From Shewanella polaris (GTDB lineage Bacteria > Pseudomonadota > Gammaproteobacteria > Enterobacterales > Shewanellaceae), in assembly GCF_006385555.1 (NCBI RefSeq), contig NZ_CP041036.1:4464001-4528000 (forward strand): 64,000 nucleotides of DNA, written 5' to 3'. The notes beneath the pieces are model-generated. The model worked only from the letters and a program-made list of their open reading frames with translations, was not told where the DNA came from and searched no databases. A program made the position numbers and the translations under genes. The first letter of the stretch is position 1; every line of letters starts with the position of its first letter. Shown one piece after another: positions 17,921 to 27,898 of the stretch.

Positions 17921-18015
17921 AAAAGCGGTTTACTCTTTGTTGAGCGATTCTTTGATTAGCGAGTGGTGCTTAGATGACTAGGCAGCAATCCACTCGCCTC
18001 GATTAAAACGCTTTT
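17921..18015. repeat. Nested palindromic element between rbsK and nucleoside hydrolase
   Basis: Outer arms AAAAGCGGTTTACTC (17921-17935) and GATTAAAACGCTTTT (18001-18015) pair at 13 of 15 positions. Inner arms GCGAGTGG (17959-17966) and CCACTCGC (17990-17997) pair perfectly. It has no coding potential. It looks like a REP/MITE-like dispersed element, or a structured spacer that could partly terminate the nucleoside-hydrolase transcript. Confidence 0.5.
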
Positions 18016-18044
18016 ATCTCAAACAAAATTTAACCGGCAAAGAT

Positions 18045-18986
18045 CTACAGACCCGAGTAATCGTTTAAACGCTCAACGATGAAATCAACAAAACCAGAGC
18101 GATCAATATTAAACAATACTTTGGCATTGTGCGGTTTTCCGGTTAATTGATAACGATCAACCACAGTCATACCTTGGGTATGCTCACCTTTGGTTTCGAT
18201 ACCTACCCAGCAATCGATGGCAGTAAATAGCGACGGATTGAGCAGCCACGCAATAGTACAAGGATCATGTAATGGCGCCCCAGTGAAACCCCATTTGGGA
18301 TCGCGATGGTAAATCATGAAAAAGTCGAGTAGCTCGGCAACGCATTTAGCTATCGGGTTGTTAATCGCTCTAATTCGCTCAATATCCTCATCCATAATTT
18401 GTGCTTCATGAGTAACATCTAGGCCACACATGACAATGGGAATACCTGATTTAAACACCATATCAGCAGCTTCTGGATCGACAAAAATATTAAACTCCGC
18501 AGCAGGAGTCCAATTGCCAACGCCAGCTGCACCACCCATTAAGACAATACTGTCTATGTTACTATGAAGCTCAGGATGTGCAGCAAGAAACAGTGCAATA
18601 TTCGTTAATGGGCCAGTAGGAACCAGTGTGACAGCTTGCTGGCTGTTTCTAACTTTATCGGCCATTAATTCAATGGCACTTTGTGCCACTGGAGCGAATG
18701 CAGGATCTGGCAGTTTTGGACCATCAAGGCCACTTTCGCCATGTACGTTGTCTGCAATGATCAATTCTCGCGCTAAAGGCTTAGGTGCACCACCCGCAAC
18801 AGGAATATCATGACGACCGAGTAATGTTAATACCCGCAGTGCATTATTGAGGGTTTTTTCCGGAGTTTGATTGCCTGCACTGGTTGTTACGGCTAGCACA
18901 TCGAGCTTAGCAGAACTGAGTGCTAAAATAAGTGAAATAGCATCATCATGACCGGGATCGCAATCGAGAATAACGGGACGTTTCAT
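18045..18986 (-). CDS. Inosine-uridine preferring nucleoside hydrolase family protein
   Basis: A 313-residue nucleoside N-ribohydrolase. The calcium-binding aspartate cluster DCDPGHDD (residues 8-15) starts the protein, a TGPLTNIA segment follows, and a second calcium ligand lies in the [11 protein letters not shown] region. It splits nucleosides into base and ribose; family members differ in preferring pyrimidine, purine or mixed substrates, and this cannot be settled here. It is upstream of ribokinase on the same strand. The 242-base region before it should hold the promoter, including an imperfect CRP-like half site (TGTGATCTAAAATCAA near 19061). Confidence 0.92.
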   Translation of the reverse strand: MKRPVILDCDPGHDDAISLILALSSAKLDVLAVTTSAGNQTPEKTLNNALRVLTLLGRHDIPVAGGAPKPLARELIIADNVHGESGLDGPKLPDPAFAPVAQSAIELMADKVRNSQQAVTLVPTGPLTNIALFLAAHPELHSNIDSIVLMGGAAGVGNWTPAAEFNIFVDPEAADMVFKSGIPIVMCGLDVTHEAQIMDEDIERIRAINNPIAKCVAELLDFFMIYHRDPKWGFTGAPLHDPCTIAWLLNPSLFTAIDCWVGIETKGEHTQGMTVVDRYQLTGKPHNAKVLFNIDRSGFVDFIVERLNDYSGL

Positions 18987-19303
18987 AGGTAATTGCCTTA
19001 TTCGAATGTACAGTTAATGTATCACTTGCTTGTCAGAGCATTCATGCTTAAACGATAAAAATGTGATCTAAAATCAAGATTAAGTAAACAACTCATCGCT
19101 ATTGGATGCAGTTAATATAAACTCACTTAAGGCAATTGAAGTCTGATACGTGTTTCAAATGTTATAAAAAATAATTATGTAAACAAAACACATATTATCA
19201 GTGACATAACATTTACAGTGCGACTTAATTGCAGCTTTTTCCAATAGCGCTTATCGGACTCATATATAATGGGTGTTTTCTGTTTGAAAGCGTGGAGAAG
19301 AGT

Positions 19304-19555
19304 ATGGATTGTCGTTTAGGTTGTGGTGCTTGTTGTATCGCACCTTCTATTACGAGCGCCATTCCAGGTATGCCAAATGGTAAACCTGCTGGAGTACGCT
19401 GTATTCAGCTAGATAATGATAATTTGTGTATGATATTTGGTCATTCTGATCGTCCCGATGTTTGCGCTGATTTTAGTGCAAGCATTGATGTATGTGGCAC
19501 AACAAATCAGCAAGCTTTATGGTTGATCACTGATTTAGAATCTTCAACGTGCTAA
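19304..19555 (+). CDS. YkgJ family cysteine-cluster protein
   Basis: An 83-residue protein starting MDCRLGCGACCIAPS, the CxxxCxxCC pattern of the YkgJ (zinc or iron-chelating, UPF0153) family. Further Cys lie in VRCIQL, NLCMIF, DVCADF and DVCGT. The start is fixed by GGAGAAGAGT directly before the ATG; the upstream frame is untranslated leader. The role in the cell is unknown. The nsrR gene follows 35 bases later on the same strand. Confidence 0.83.
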   Translation: MDCRLGCGACCIAPSITSAIPGMPNGKPAGVRCIQLDNDNLCMIFGHSDRPDVCADFSASIDVCGTTNQQALWLITDLESSTC

Positions 19556-19590
19556 CGTGCTAACTTAATTTACCTTGGATCTTTTAGCTC

Positions 19591-20046
19591 ATGCAACTAA
19601 CCCGATATACAGATTTTGGTATCCGCATTTTAATGTATCTTGCGGTGCAACCCGAACGAGAAAGCTTGTTTCGAATTGCAGAAGTGACCAGTGTATTTGA
19701 TCTTTCTTCAAATCATGTGGCCAAAATTATCCACCAATTAGGGAAGCTGGGGTATTTACACACAGTTAGAGGTAAAAGCGGTGGTTTTAGATTAGCAAAA
19801 GCGGCTGATGATGTACTGCTTGGACAACTAGTTCGCGATTTAGAACACTCATTAGCGCCAATCGATTGTGAGTCGCCTTATTGCCGTTTTACGACAGTCT
19901 GTCGATTAAAAGGTATTTTAGGTCAAGCGGTTGCGGCTTACTTGGCAGTACTAGACCAATATACTCTAACTGATATTGTCGCTAATAGAACCGATATATT
20001 GTCTACTTTACCGGATTTGTCTATTTCAGTGTTGCAGTTGGATTAG
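19591..20046 (+). CDS. nsrR: NsrR, nitric-oxide-sensing Rrf2 family repressor
   Basis: A 151-residue Rrf2 winged-helix regulator. The N-terminus MQLTRYTDFGIRILMYLA, the helix NHVAKIIHQLGKLGY and the wing VRGKSGGFRL match NsrR closely. Three Cys (93, 98, 104) in the pattern C-x4-C-x5-C ligate the iron-sulfur cluster that reacts with NO. It represses NO-detoxification genes such as hmp in related bacteria. Its 3' end overlaps the 3' end of the convergent yibQ-like gene by 26 bases. Confidence 0.92.
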   Translation: MQLTRYTDFGIRILMYLAVQPERESLFRIAEVTSVFDLSSNHVAKIIHQLGKLGYLHTVRGKSGGFRLAKAADDVLLGQLVRDLEHSLAPIDCESPYCRFTTVCRLKGILGQAVAAYLAVLDQYTLTDIVANRTDILSTLPDLSISVLQLD

Positions 20047-20779
20047 GCTGACCAGCGGTTGCGATACCAACTTCATCGAATAATTGAGATGTAGGCACTA
20101 ATATGATGCCATTTTCTTTTAATCGAGCTAAGTTAGCATTTAAAAATCGAATGGTTTCAGGATAAGGATGAGCAATAGCAACAAGACTGCCTTGCTGTTT
20201 CGATCGCGTTATTATCTGTTGAAATTGTTTCTCTAATGCCTCTTCATTAATATCGTTGTCTAGAAACACCTGCCTTCTGAGTAATGGCACGCCTAGTTTT
20301 ATCGCTTGGTTGCTGGCTCGGGTGTATTTAGTGGTAACACTGTCGACAAAAAACAATTGTTGTTGCTTTAAACTCTGCATTACCCATAACATCGGTTCAT
20401 CCATCTGAGTCAATAAGCTACCCATGTGATTGTTTGCCCCTTTAGCAAACGGAATGCTAGAAAATGCACTTTGTAATTGCTGTTTAATTTGTGCCTCACT
20501 CATATCATTAGTTAATCCGCCAGGTCCTAACGCTTTACCATTTAAGGCTTGCATTGGTAGGTGCAACATAATTTCATGGCCTTTTTTGTGACCATCTGTG
20601 GCCAGTTTCTGACCCAAGGGAGTATGAGGAAGCACCGATAAAGTAATATTCTGTGGTAATGACAATGCCGCTTCGTCAGTTAGGCGATAACCAATATCGT
20701 CAATGATGATGGCAAGTTTAGCGGCGGTAGCAGGCATGATGCTACTGAGTAAGAATAGGATTAATAATAGCTTTAGCAC
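20021..20779 (-). CDS. yibQ: Divergent polysaccharide deacetylase family protein (YibQ-like)
   Basis: A 252-residue exported protein with a signal peptide (LLLILFLLSSIMPATA). The deacetylase-like fold has AIIIDDIGY at its start, HEIMLHLPMQ, the NNHMGS segment and VAIAHPYPET. This is the 'divergent polysaccharide deacetylase' family of E. coli YibQ. Substrate and activity are unproven. It lies downstream of envC and gpmI on the same strand, the gammaproteobacterial order, which suggests a cell-wall role. It is convergent with nsrR and overlaps it by 26 bases. Confidence 0.85.
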   Translation of the reverse strand: MLKLLLILFLLSSIMPATAAKLAIIIDDIGYRLTDEAALSLPQNITLSVLPHTPLGQKLATDGHKKGHEIMLHLPMQALNGKALGPGGLTNDMSEAQIKQQLQSAFSSIPFAKGANNHMGSLLTQMDEPMLWVMQSLKQQQLFFVDSVTTKYTRASNQAIKLGVPLLRRQVFLDNDINEEALEKQFQQIITRSKQQGSLVAIAHPYPETIRFLNANLARLKENGIILVPTSQLFDEVGIATAGQPNPTATLK

Positions 20780-20954
20780 AAATTTAACTTATTTTGGTTA
20801 AGTGAGTAATTGTTATTTTTTTGATCTCTGCATAATTATAAGCACAGTTATAGCCAGTGATATAGTGCTAATTGGCAGTCTTACTTATTAACTGGCGCGG
20901 TAAGGGACTAAAAAGTGACAAATAATGAGCGAATTAACTGTTGGGTTCTCATGT

Positions 20955-22088
20955 TTAACGGCAATAATATGCGGGATCAACCGCTTTACCCTTATTACGA
21001 ATTTCAAAATATAAACCAGGCTCACGTTGCCCGCCTGAACGACCAACAAGTGCAATAGACTCACCGCTTTTTACCATATCACCAGGTTGCTTTAATAGCG
21101 TTTGGGCGTGACCGTAGAGGCTCATATAGCCTTTGCCGTGGTCAATCACTAATACCATACCAAAACCACGTAACCAGTCTGCATAAATCACTTTCCCTGA
21201 TGCCACAGCATTGATATTTTGTCCTTCTGGTGCAGCAAGTACCGCACCTTTCCAAACAATTTGTCCAGAGCGGCTACTACCAAAGCGTTTACTTATTCTG
21301 CCGTTAGTTGGCCATTTCAATTTGCCTTTCTGGCTTGCTATTCCGTCCATTGTTGGGTTGGCCTTTGCGGCCAGCATGGCTTGCTGCACAATACGTTTTA
21401 AACTCGCCTCTTCTATTTGCAGTTGTTCTAATTCCGCACCTTTACTGGATAAGGTTCGTTGTAATTGAGTCAATGTTTGTTGGCGTTGACCTTGCTCTTT
21501 AGTTAATTGCAGTGCTTGTTGTTTTTGGTCTATGACTAACGCATTGAGTTTTTGTTGAGCCGTGACTTGCTGTTGCTTAACGGTATCTAAATCGATACTG
21601 GTTTGCTTGAGCTGCTTAATGGCCTTAATTCGGGCATTATTCAAAAATTGATAATAAGCTAGCATACGTTCAACGGCGGCAGGTTTTTGCTGGTTAAGCA
21701 TCATTTTGGTGTAATCATGATTACCGGCTAAATAAGCACTCGACAACTGATTTGATAAAGTTTCTTGTTGGCTAGTTTTGAGGCTGGCGAGTTCGATTTG
21801 TTGCTTGTCGAGTTCGCGAAGTTTGGTATTAACGGTCGCGAGAGATGTTTGTGATTGATTCACTTTTTGAGCTGCTTTGGCAATCGCTTGCTCATCACTT
21901 TTAAGTAACGCAATCAGCTTCTCTCGTTGCTTAGCAGTGTCTTTCAGTGAATTTTGCTGCTGGTTTATCTGCACTTGAATAGACTTCAAAGCCGATTGGC
22001 GTGAAGACAAATCAGCGCTATTCGCTGTAAGTGAAAAGATTAGAAAGCCAGCTATAATGCTGGCTTTTACAAATAAACGATTTATCAC
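20955..22088 (-). CDS. envC: EnvC, murein hydrolase activator
   Basis: A 377-residue periplasmic protein with a signal peptide and long coiled coils (about residues 30-240, rich in Q, K and L). A C-terminal LytM (peptidase M23-like) domain spans roughly 265-377, with GRISKRFG, VYADWLRGFGMVLVIDHG and YGHAQ. In E. coli, EnvC is recruited to the division site by FtsEX and activates the amidases AmiA and AmiB; its own LytM domain is catalytically dead. The catalytic zinc-ligand pattern appears incomplete here too. It follows gpmI by 10 bases. Confidence 0.92.
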   Translation of the reverse strand: MINRLFVKASIIAGFLIFSLTANSADLSSRQSALKSIQVQINQQQNSLKDTAKQREKLIALLKSDEQAIAKAAQKVNQSQTSLATVNTKLRELDKQQIELASLKTSQQETLSNQLSSAYLAGNHDYTKMMLNQQKPAAVERMLAYYQFLNNARIKAIKQLKQTSIDLDTVKQQQVTAQQKLNALVIDQKQQALQLTKEQGQRQQTLTQLQRTLSSKGAELEQLQIEEASLKRIVQQAMLAAKANPTMDGIASQKGKLKWPTNGRISKRFGSSRSGQIVWKGAVLAAPEGQNINAVASGKVIYADWLRGFGMVLVIDHGKGYMSLYGHAQTLLKQPGDMVKSGESIALVGRSGGQREPGLYFEIRNKGKAVDPAYYCR

Positions 22089-22098
22089 GAGTTAATGT

Positions 22099-23640
22099 TT
22101 ACTCTTTAAGGTCAATGATACAGCGTCCAGTCATTTCTTTCGGGATACTTTGGCCCATTAAGGTTAACATAGTTGGCGCGATATCACTCAAACGTCCACC
22201 ATCTTTTATAGTGGCGTCACGACCGACATAAATAAAGGGCACTAAGTTACTGGTATGAGCTGTAAATGGTTGTCCGTTAGAAGGATCTTTCATTTTCTCT
22301 GCATTACCATGATCGGCTGTAATCAAGCATTCACCATCAACTTTCGCTAACGCTTCGACGACCCGGCCAATACATGCATCAACCGCTTCACAGGCTTTAA
22401 CTGCGGCATCAAAGTTCCCACTATGGCCTACCATATCACCATTTGGATAGTTGCAAATGATCACATCATATTTTGTAGACTCTATTGCGGCGACCAATTT
22501 ATCGGTTAATTCTGCTGAGCTCATTTCAGGTTGCAGATCATATGTAGCGACCTTAGGCGACTGAATTAAAATACGATCTTCACCTTCAAATGGCTCTTCT
22601 TTGCCGCCATTGAAAAAGAAGGTCACATGGGCATATTTTTCTGTTTCTGAAATGCGCAGCTGAGTCTTATGCAGGTTTTGCAGGGTTTCACCTAAGGTAT
22701 TGACTAAATCACTCGATGGATAGGCTACCGGAGCGTTAATGTCTGCAGCATAGTCTGTTAGCATCACAAAGTTGATTTTTGGTGTTTTATTACGTACAAA
22801 ACCGTCAAAATCAGGATTAACAAAACTACGAGTAAGTTGACGAGCACGATCAGCGCGGAAATTCATAAAAATCAGCGAATCGTTATCGTTTAATACCGCA
22901 GCGTCACCTTGAGCATCAACAATTGCAGAAGCTTTAACAAACTCATCATTTTCATCGCGAGCATAAGCGGCGTCCAATGCTTCTGGCGCCGATGTGTAAG
23001 TGTATTGACTTTTGCCTTCGGTAATTAATTCGTAGGCTTGCGATACGCGATCCCAACGATTGTCACGGTCCATCGCAAAGTAGCGGCCAATCATAGATGC
23101 AATACGGCCATGACCTAATGAGGCAAATAGCTTATCAAAATGTTCTAAGCTTTTTTTAGCACTACGAGGAGGTGTATCTCGGCCATCTAGAAAAGCGTGT
23201 AAATACACTTTGGTTGCACCACGCTCAACGGCCATACGGCACATAGCTTCGATGTGATCTTCATGACTATGTACACCACCAGGGGACAATAACCCCATAA
23301 TGTGAACAGCACCCTTTGCTGCGATAGCTTTATCTACTGCATCACAAAGCACAGGATTTTTTTCAAACTCATGGTCAGCAATTGCTTTACTGATACGAGT
23401 AAGCTCTTGATACACAATTCGGCCAGAGCCAATATTGATATGACCTACTTCAGAGTTACCCATTTGACCATCGGGTAATCCGACGTCCATGCCAGAACCA
23501 GAAATAAGACTATGAGGATATTGTGCATTAAGCTTATCTAAAACAGGAGTATTGGCACTAAAAACCGCGTTATATTGCGTATCTTCACTGTAACCCCAGC
23601 CATCAAGAATAAGTAATGCGAGTGGACGTTTCTTTGTCAT
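22099..23640 (-). CDS. gpmI: 2,3-bisphosphoglycerate-independent phosphoglycerate mutase
   Basis: A 513-residue binuclear-manganese enzyme converting 3-phosphoglycerate to 2-phosphoglycerate. The alkaline-phosphatase-like core shows ILDGWGYS at the start, the phosphoserine loop [11 protein letters not shown] (the Ser after GN is the nucleophile), and metal ligands in the ADHGNAE segment. Length is standard. It is the first gene of the leftward gpmI-envC-yibQ group. Confidence 0.97.
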   Translation of the reverse strand: MTKKRPLALLILDGWGYSEDTQYNAVFSANTPVLDKLNAQYPHSLISGSGMDVGLPDGQMGNSEVGHINIGSGRIVYQELTRISKAIADHEFEKNPVLCDAVDKAIAAKGAVHIMGLLSPGGVHSHEDHIEAMCRMAVERGATKVYLHAFLDGRDTPPRSAKKSLEHFDKLFASLGHGRIASMIGRYFAMDRDNRWDRVSQAYELITEGKSQYTYTSAPEALDAAYARDENDEFVKASAIVDAQGDAAVLNDNDSLIFMNFRADRARQLTRSFVNPDFDGFVRNKTPKINFVMLTDYAADINAPVAYPSSDLVNTLGETLQNLHKTQLRISETEKYAHVTFFFNGGKEEPFEGEDRILIQSPKVATYDLQPEMSSAELTDKLVAAIESTKYDVIICNYPNGDMVGHSGNFDAAVKACEAVDACIGRVVEALAKVDGECLITADHGNAEKMKDPSNGQPFTAHTSNLVPFIYVGRDATIKDGGRLSDIAPTMLTLMGQSIPKEMTGRCIIDLKE

Positions 23641-23893
23641 TTTGCAAATACCTTTTTAAGTTAAAAATAGAAGTGTTAGAAAATTTCAATTGAATTAATA
23701 TTACTACTTATCGATAGTGTGCAAAAGGCATATAGGTTTGAAGATATAACTAAAGCAACGGATAACAATAGGTCAGTTGCAAATAACTCGACTTAAACCG
23801 TTTATTTTAGGTGTTTCTTTAATGAAAACTGCCGAGCAAACCGATATACTCGGGGCCATCTCATCTTAGTCATCGTCAGAGAAATCAATAATT

Positions 23894-24328
23894 ATGCAAG
23901 AATATATGGAATTTTTTAAAGCAAACCCAATGTTAAGCTTAGCGTGGGTCGGCTTGTTTGTAGCACTTGTTGTTAGTGTCATAAAATCTAGCACATCAAA
24001 AGTGAAAAACGTCAGTCATCAAGAGTTAACACTCATGGTAAATAAGCAAGATGCCAAAGTTGTTGATGTGCGTAGTAAAGAAGAATTTAAAAAAGGCCAT
24101 ATTGTTGATGCGCTCAATGTGACCCTAACAGAAATCAAAAATAATCAAGTCACTAGCCTTGAAAAGTTCAAAACTAGCCCCATTATATTAGTATGTAACT
24201 CAGGTATGACATCGTCACAAGCAGCTCAACTTCTTACTAAACAAGGGTTTGAAAACATGTTTAACCTTAAAGGCGGCATGGCTGAATGGCAGAGTGCAAA
24301 TTTACCCGTAGTTAAAAGCAAACGTTAA
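23894..24328 (+). CDS. yibN: Rhodanese-like protein YibN, membrane-anchored
   Basis: A 144-residue protein with one N-terminal membrane helix (about residues 13-30). A rhodanese domain follows, with DVRSKEEFKKGHI and the active loop VCNSGMTSS containing the catalytic Cys. It probably handles persulfide sulfur or redox signalling at the membrane. It is divergent from gpmI and upstream of secB, matching E. coli order except that the glutaredoxin gene grxC, found there between yibN and secB, is absent from this spacer. Confidence 0.88.
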   Translation: MQEYMEFFKANPMLSLAWVGLFVALVVSVIKSSTSKVKNVSHQELTLMVNKQDAKVVDVRSKEEFKKGHIVDALNVTLTEIKNNQVTSLEKFKTSPIILVCNSGMTSSQAAQLLTKQGFENMFNLKGGMAEWQSANLPVVKSKR

Positions 24329-24534
24329 TATTATGACTTAATGGTATGCGGTGTTAATGAATGTAGATATCCGTTAACACGGCTTATTATCAAGATTTTG
24401 TTCGTTATCATTTATCGAGCTGGATCAACTTTACGGGATTGCACTAATGTTAGATTAACTCTTTTCATTAGGCGTAACAGCCCAACACAATTAGCTTCAC
24501 AGAAAAGCTAAATAACATTGATAGGTAGGAAATT

Positions 24535-25008
24535 ATGGCTGAAGTAGCAAACAACGAAGCACAAGCACCACAGTTCAACATTCAGCGTATTTATACAAAG
24601 GATTTGTCTTTTGAAACACCAAACAGCCCTGCTGTTTTCCAGAAAGAATGGAACCCAGAAGTAAAATTAGATTTAGATACTCGCAGCAACAAGCTGTCTG
24701 ACGACACATATGAAGTCATCTTATCGTTAACGGTTACGGCTAAAAATGGCGAAGATACCGCTTTTTTATGTGAAGTTCAGCAAGCGGGTATTTTCTCAAT
24801 TGTTGGTTTAACTGAACAACAACTTGCACATTCTTTAGGCGCATATTGCCCTAACGTATTGTTCCCATACGCACGTGAATTAGTGGGTAACTTAGTTGGT
24901 CGTGGTACTTTCCCACAACTAAACCTTGCTCCAGTTAACTTTGATGCTCTATTTGCTCAGTACGTTCAACAGCGTCAAACTGCAGCAACTGAAGAAGCTA
25001 CTGCGTAA
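24535..25008 (+). CDS. secB: SecB, protein-export chaperone
   Basis: A 157-residue tetrameric chaperone keeping preproteins unfolded for SecA. The family core is plain: [22 protein letters not shown] near the start, [11 protein letters not shown] in the middle, [14 protein letters not shown] and [30 protein letters not shown] precedes the ATG. It is followed closely by gpsA. Confidence 0.98.
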   Translation: MAEVANNEAQAPQFNIQRIYTKDLSFETPNSPAVFQKEWNPEVKLDLDTRSNKLSDDTYEVILSLTVTAKNGEDTAFLCEVQQAGIFSIVGLTEQQLAHSLGAYCPNVLFPYARELVGNLVGRGTFPQLNLAPVNFDALFAQYVQQRQTAATEEATA

Positions 25009-25011
25009 TTT

Positions 25012-26028
25012 ATGAATAACGCTGCCGAAATTACGGTATTAGGGGCGGGGTCTTATGGCACCGCCCTTGCTATTTCTTTAGCCAGTAACGGCCATAAAAC
25101 GTTGCTTTGGGGTCACGATCCTAAAAGCATGAAAGTTTTAGCAGATAGTCGCTGTAACGAGCGTTTTTTACCCGGCATTCAGTTTCCTGATTGTTTAGCA
25201 ATCGAACCGGATTTAGGTAAAGCGCTCGCAGCAAGCCAAAATATCCTAGTGGTCGTGCCAAGCCATGTATTTGGTGATGTACTCAAACAAGCTAAGCCAT
25301 TATTACGCAAAGATGCCCGGATTGTGTGGGCGACCAAAGGGTTAGAGCCTGAAACAGGTCGTTTATTACAAGATGTTGCACGCGAGCAACTTGGAGAACA
25401 ATATCCGTTAGCGGTATTGTCTGGCCCTACGTTTGCTAAAGAGTTAGCTGCCGGTTTGCCTACCGCCATTTCTATTGCAGGGACTTGCCCGCAGTTTACC
25501 AATGATTTGGTTGAGTTACTCCACAGCCCAAAACGATTGCGCGTTTATGCTAATGACGATTTTACCGGCCTTCAACTCGGTGGCGCGGTTAAAAACGTGA
25601 TTGCGATTGGTGCCGGTATGTCCGACGGCATTGGCTTTGGTGCTAATGCACGTACAGCATTAATTACCCGAGGTCTAGTCGAACTTAGCCGTTTAGGTGT
25701 CGCCCTCGGCGCCGATGCCTCAACCTTTATCGGTATGGCTGGTTTAGGTGATTTGGTATTAACTTGTACCGATAATCAATCGCGTAATCGTCGTTTTGGC
25801 CTGGCATTGGGCCAAGGTAAAGATGTCATAACCGCGCAAGAAGAAATTGGTCAAGTAGTCGAAGGTTACCGCAACACTAAAGAAGTGTTTACCCTAGCTA
25901 AACGCCTCGGAGTAGAAATGCCGATTACAGAGCAAATCTATCAAGTGTTGTATCAAGGCAAAGCACCCGTTGAAGCAGCAAAAGAGTTACTCAGCCGAGA
26001 CAAAAAGTCTGAAACACTCAAGAAATAG
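25012..26028 (+). CDS. gpsA: Glycerol-3-phosphate dehydrogenase [NAD(P)+]
   Basis: A 338-residue enzyme reducing dihydroxyacetone phosphate to sn-glycerol-3-phosphate for phospholipid synthesis. The Rossmann motif [10 protein letters not shown], the substrate loop [10 protein letters not shown] and the [13 protein letters not shown] helix with catalytic Lys are present. It starts three bases after the secB stop, so translation is probably coupled. A strong terminator follows. Confidence 0.97.
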   Translation: MNNAAEITVLGAGSYGTALAISLASNGHKTLLWGHDPKSMKVLADSRCNERFLPGIQFPDCLAIEPDLGKALAASQNILVVVPSHVFGDVLKQAKPLLRKDARIVWATKGLEPETGRLLQDVAREQLGEQYPLAVLSGPTFAKELAAGLPTAISIAGTCPQFTNDLVELLHSPKRLRVYANDDFTGLQLGGAVKNVIAIGAGMSDGIGFGANARTALITRGLVELSRLGVALGADASTFIGMAGLGDLVLTCTDNQSRNRRFGLALGQGKDVITAQEEIGQVVEGYRNTKEVFTLAKRLGVEMPITEQIYQVLYQGKAPVEAAKELLSRDKKSETLKK

Positions 26029-26065
26029 TGCAACAGATCGGTTAACTTAACCGTGAGTAGATACC

Positions 26066-26095
26066 AAAAAGGATGCTAAAATAGCATCCTTTTTT
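26066..26095. terminator. Terminator after secB-gpsA
   Basis: Stem AAAAAGGATGCTA with TAGCATCCTTTTTT, a near-perfect inverted repeat ending in six Ts on the plus strand and flanked by As for the reverse direction. Confidence 0.9.
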
Positions 26096-26153
26096 GCATT
26101 TAATGTTTATCCATTAAACACAAAACAACCAATTTCAACGTGTGGAGTAAAAC

Positions 26154-27335
26154 GTGGAACATCATGACGTAATCATTATTGGCGCCGGTGCGGCAGGATT
26201 AATGTGTGCTGCTACAGCGGGCTACCGAGGTCGTGATGTGTTGGTATTAGATAACGCCAAACAAGCGGGTAAGAAAATTCTTATCAGTGGTGGTGGTCGT
26301 TGTAACTTCACCAACCAAAAAGTCGAACCTCATCAGTTTATTTGCGGTAATCCACACTTTGTAAAATCGGCATTGGCGCGCTATCGCTCAAGCGATTTTA
26401 TTGAGCTGGTTGAACGTCATGGCATTGAATACCATGAGCGCGAACATGGACAGTTGTTTTGTAATGACACTGCCAAAGAAATCGTTACCATGTTAATGAC
26501 CGAATGCGAATGGGCCGGTGTTAAGGTAAAGCTGCGTACTGAAATGCTCTCTGTTAGCAAGACCGAAGCAGGCTTTAATTTAAGCACGTCAAATGGCGAC
26601 TTTAGTTGTGAATCATTAGTGATTGCTACTGGCGGTTTATCCATGCCGAAATTAGGTGCTACGCCTTATGGTTACAAGCTTGCCGAACAATTCGGCTTAA
26701 AAGTATTACCTACCAGCGCTGGCTTAGTGCCTTTTACTTGGCATAGCGATCAAAAAATCCGGTTTGAGCCATTATCAGGCATTGCAGTGCCAACCACTAT
26801 CACGGCACAAGATGGCACCCAGTTTAGCGAAGCCTTATTGTTTACTCATCGTGGTCTATCTGGCCCTGCTGTGTTACAAATTTCAAATTACTGGCATCCA
26901 GGTGAAGCTATTTCAATCAATTTACTACCCGCTGAAAAAGCACTAGATAAAATTGAATTTGCACTGAAACATCATCCAAAACAAAGCCTACGCAACACCC
27001 TAAGCCAGTGGTTACCAAAACGCTTGGTTGAAGCCCTATTTGAAGAGTCTCAACTGGATAAAGCCCTAAATCAACTAGGGCACGGCGAGCGTGAAAAGCT
27101 GGCTAATGATTTAAACGACTGGTCTATTGTTATGAACGGTACAGAAGGCTATCGCACTGCCGAAGTGACTTTAGGTGGCGTCGATACTAATGAATTGTCA
27201 TCAAAAACCATGCAAGCGAACAAGGTCTCTGGATTATACTTTATTGGTGAAGTTATGGACGTAAGTGGTTGGTTAGGAGGGTTTAATTTTCAGTGGGCGT
27301 GGTCATCTGGTGTCGCGGCGGGATTGGCAGTTTAG
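26154..27335 (+). CDS. NAD(P)/FAD-dependent oxidoreductase, HI0933/YhiN family
   Basis: A 393-residue flavoprotein with N-terminal dinucleotide fold IIIGAGAAGLMCA. The family motif KILISGGGRCNFTN follows, and FTHRGLSGPAVLQIS lies in the middle. The C-terminus shows YFIGEVMDVSGWLGGFN, the standard FAD-closing segment. Family members reside in the cytoplasm; their reaction is not established. It starts as a separate unit behind a terminator. Confidence 0.9.
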   Translation: MEHHDVIIIGAGAAGLMCAATAGYRGRDVLVLDNAKQAGKKILISGGGRCNFTNQKVEPHQFICGNPHFVKSALARYRSSDFIELVERHGIEYHEREHGQLFCNDTAKEIVTMLMTECEWAGVKVKLRTEMLSVSKTEAGFNLSTSNGDFSCESLVIATGGLSMPKLGATPYGYKLAEQFGLKVLPTSAGLVPFTWHSDQKIRFEPLSGIAVPTTITAQDGTQFSEALLFTHRGLSGPAVLQISNYWHPGEAISINLLPAEKALDKIEFALKHHPKQSLRNTLSQWLPKRLVEALFEESQLDKALNQLGHGEREKLANDLNDWSIVMNGTEGYRTAEVTLGGVDTNELSSKTMQANKVSGLYFIGEVMDVSGWLGGFNFQWAWSSGVAAGLAV

Positions 27336-27695
27336 TTGTTTAGTTGTTTAGTTGTTTTTTAATAAGAATGATGCAATTAAACTAAAAAATTATCTAAAAA
27401 TGAGTGATTACGTTCCACGCTTACAATACAGCAATTAATTAACCTTCAATGAAGTGATTTATCGCCCGCCTTCAGCCTGTAAATCACCCACGAAAAATGC
27501 TGGCTATTAGGTCATCGACAGAGTCGCCATTTTGACGTGGTTCGGCTTGATAAATCGACCATGATAATCAAAAATATACTCGAGAATATCTGTCCTGCAT
27601 CGATATCCAACAATAGTGTGCAAAATAAGAATAACCCATAAATTTTGTGCTGTGGTGATGAACTTATCTGTTGCTGAATAGTGTCGATATCCATG
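27336..27695. other. Spacer with possible decayed coding sequence
   Basis: No intact gene. A frame with about 50 codons (from about 27481 to the stop near 27640, containing GHRQSRHFDVVRLD) opens immediately after a stop and has no start or ribosome site, so it may be a gene remnant. The minus-strand frame opposite it has no family features either. Confidence 0.3.
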
Positions 27696-27721
27696 CTTAT
27701 GATCTCAAAAATGAGCATAAG
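27696..27721. promoter_or_regulatory. Inverted repeat upstream of first receptor gene
   Basis: CTTATG - 14 bases - CATAAG, including an inner TCTCA/TGAG pairing. The same stretch, followed by the conserved TTTACAAACGGATC, recurs upstream of the second receptor gene with altered but still paired arms (30645-30676). It is a candidate operator about 180 bases upstream of the start codon. Confidence 0.45.
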
Positions 27722-27898
27722 TTTACAAACGGATCGATTTGTTGATTCCTTTGATGTTGAATTCCCTCAAAATAGTTCATAATCTTACCCTACGCCATAC
27801 TATTTTAACTATATAGTGTAAATTCATAGTGTAATTTTTGATGCTTTAATCATTAGATTGACACGCCTGCTATTAGAACAGTGAAGGAATTGTTGAAA

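Noticed and set aside
19061..19082. CRP site upstream of the nucleoside hydrolase
   Set aside because: Only one half matches TGTGA; the second half lacks TCACA, so it is noted only as a weak half site.
27512..27718. 68-codon minus-strand frame upstream of the first receptor
   Set aside because: No ribosome site, no recognisable domain, and it overlaps the inverted repeat kept in the receptor promoter regions.
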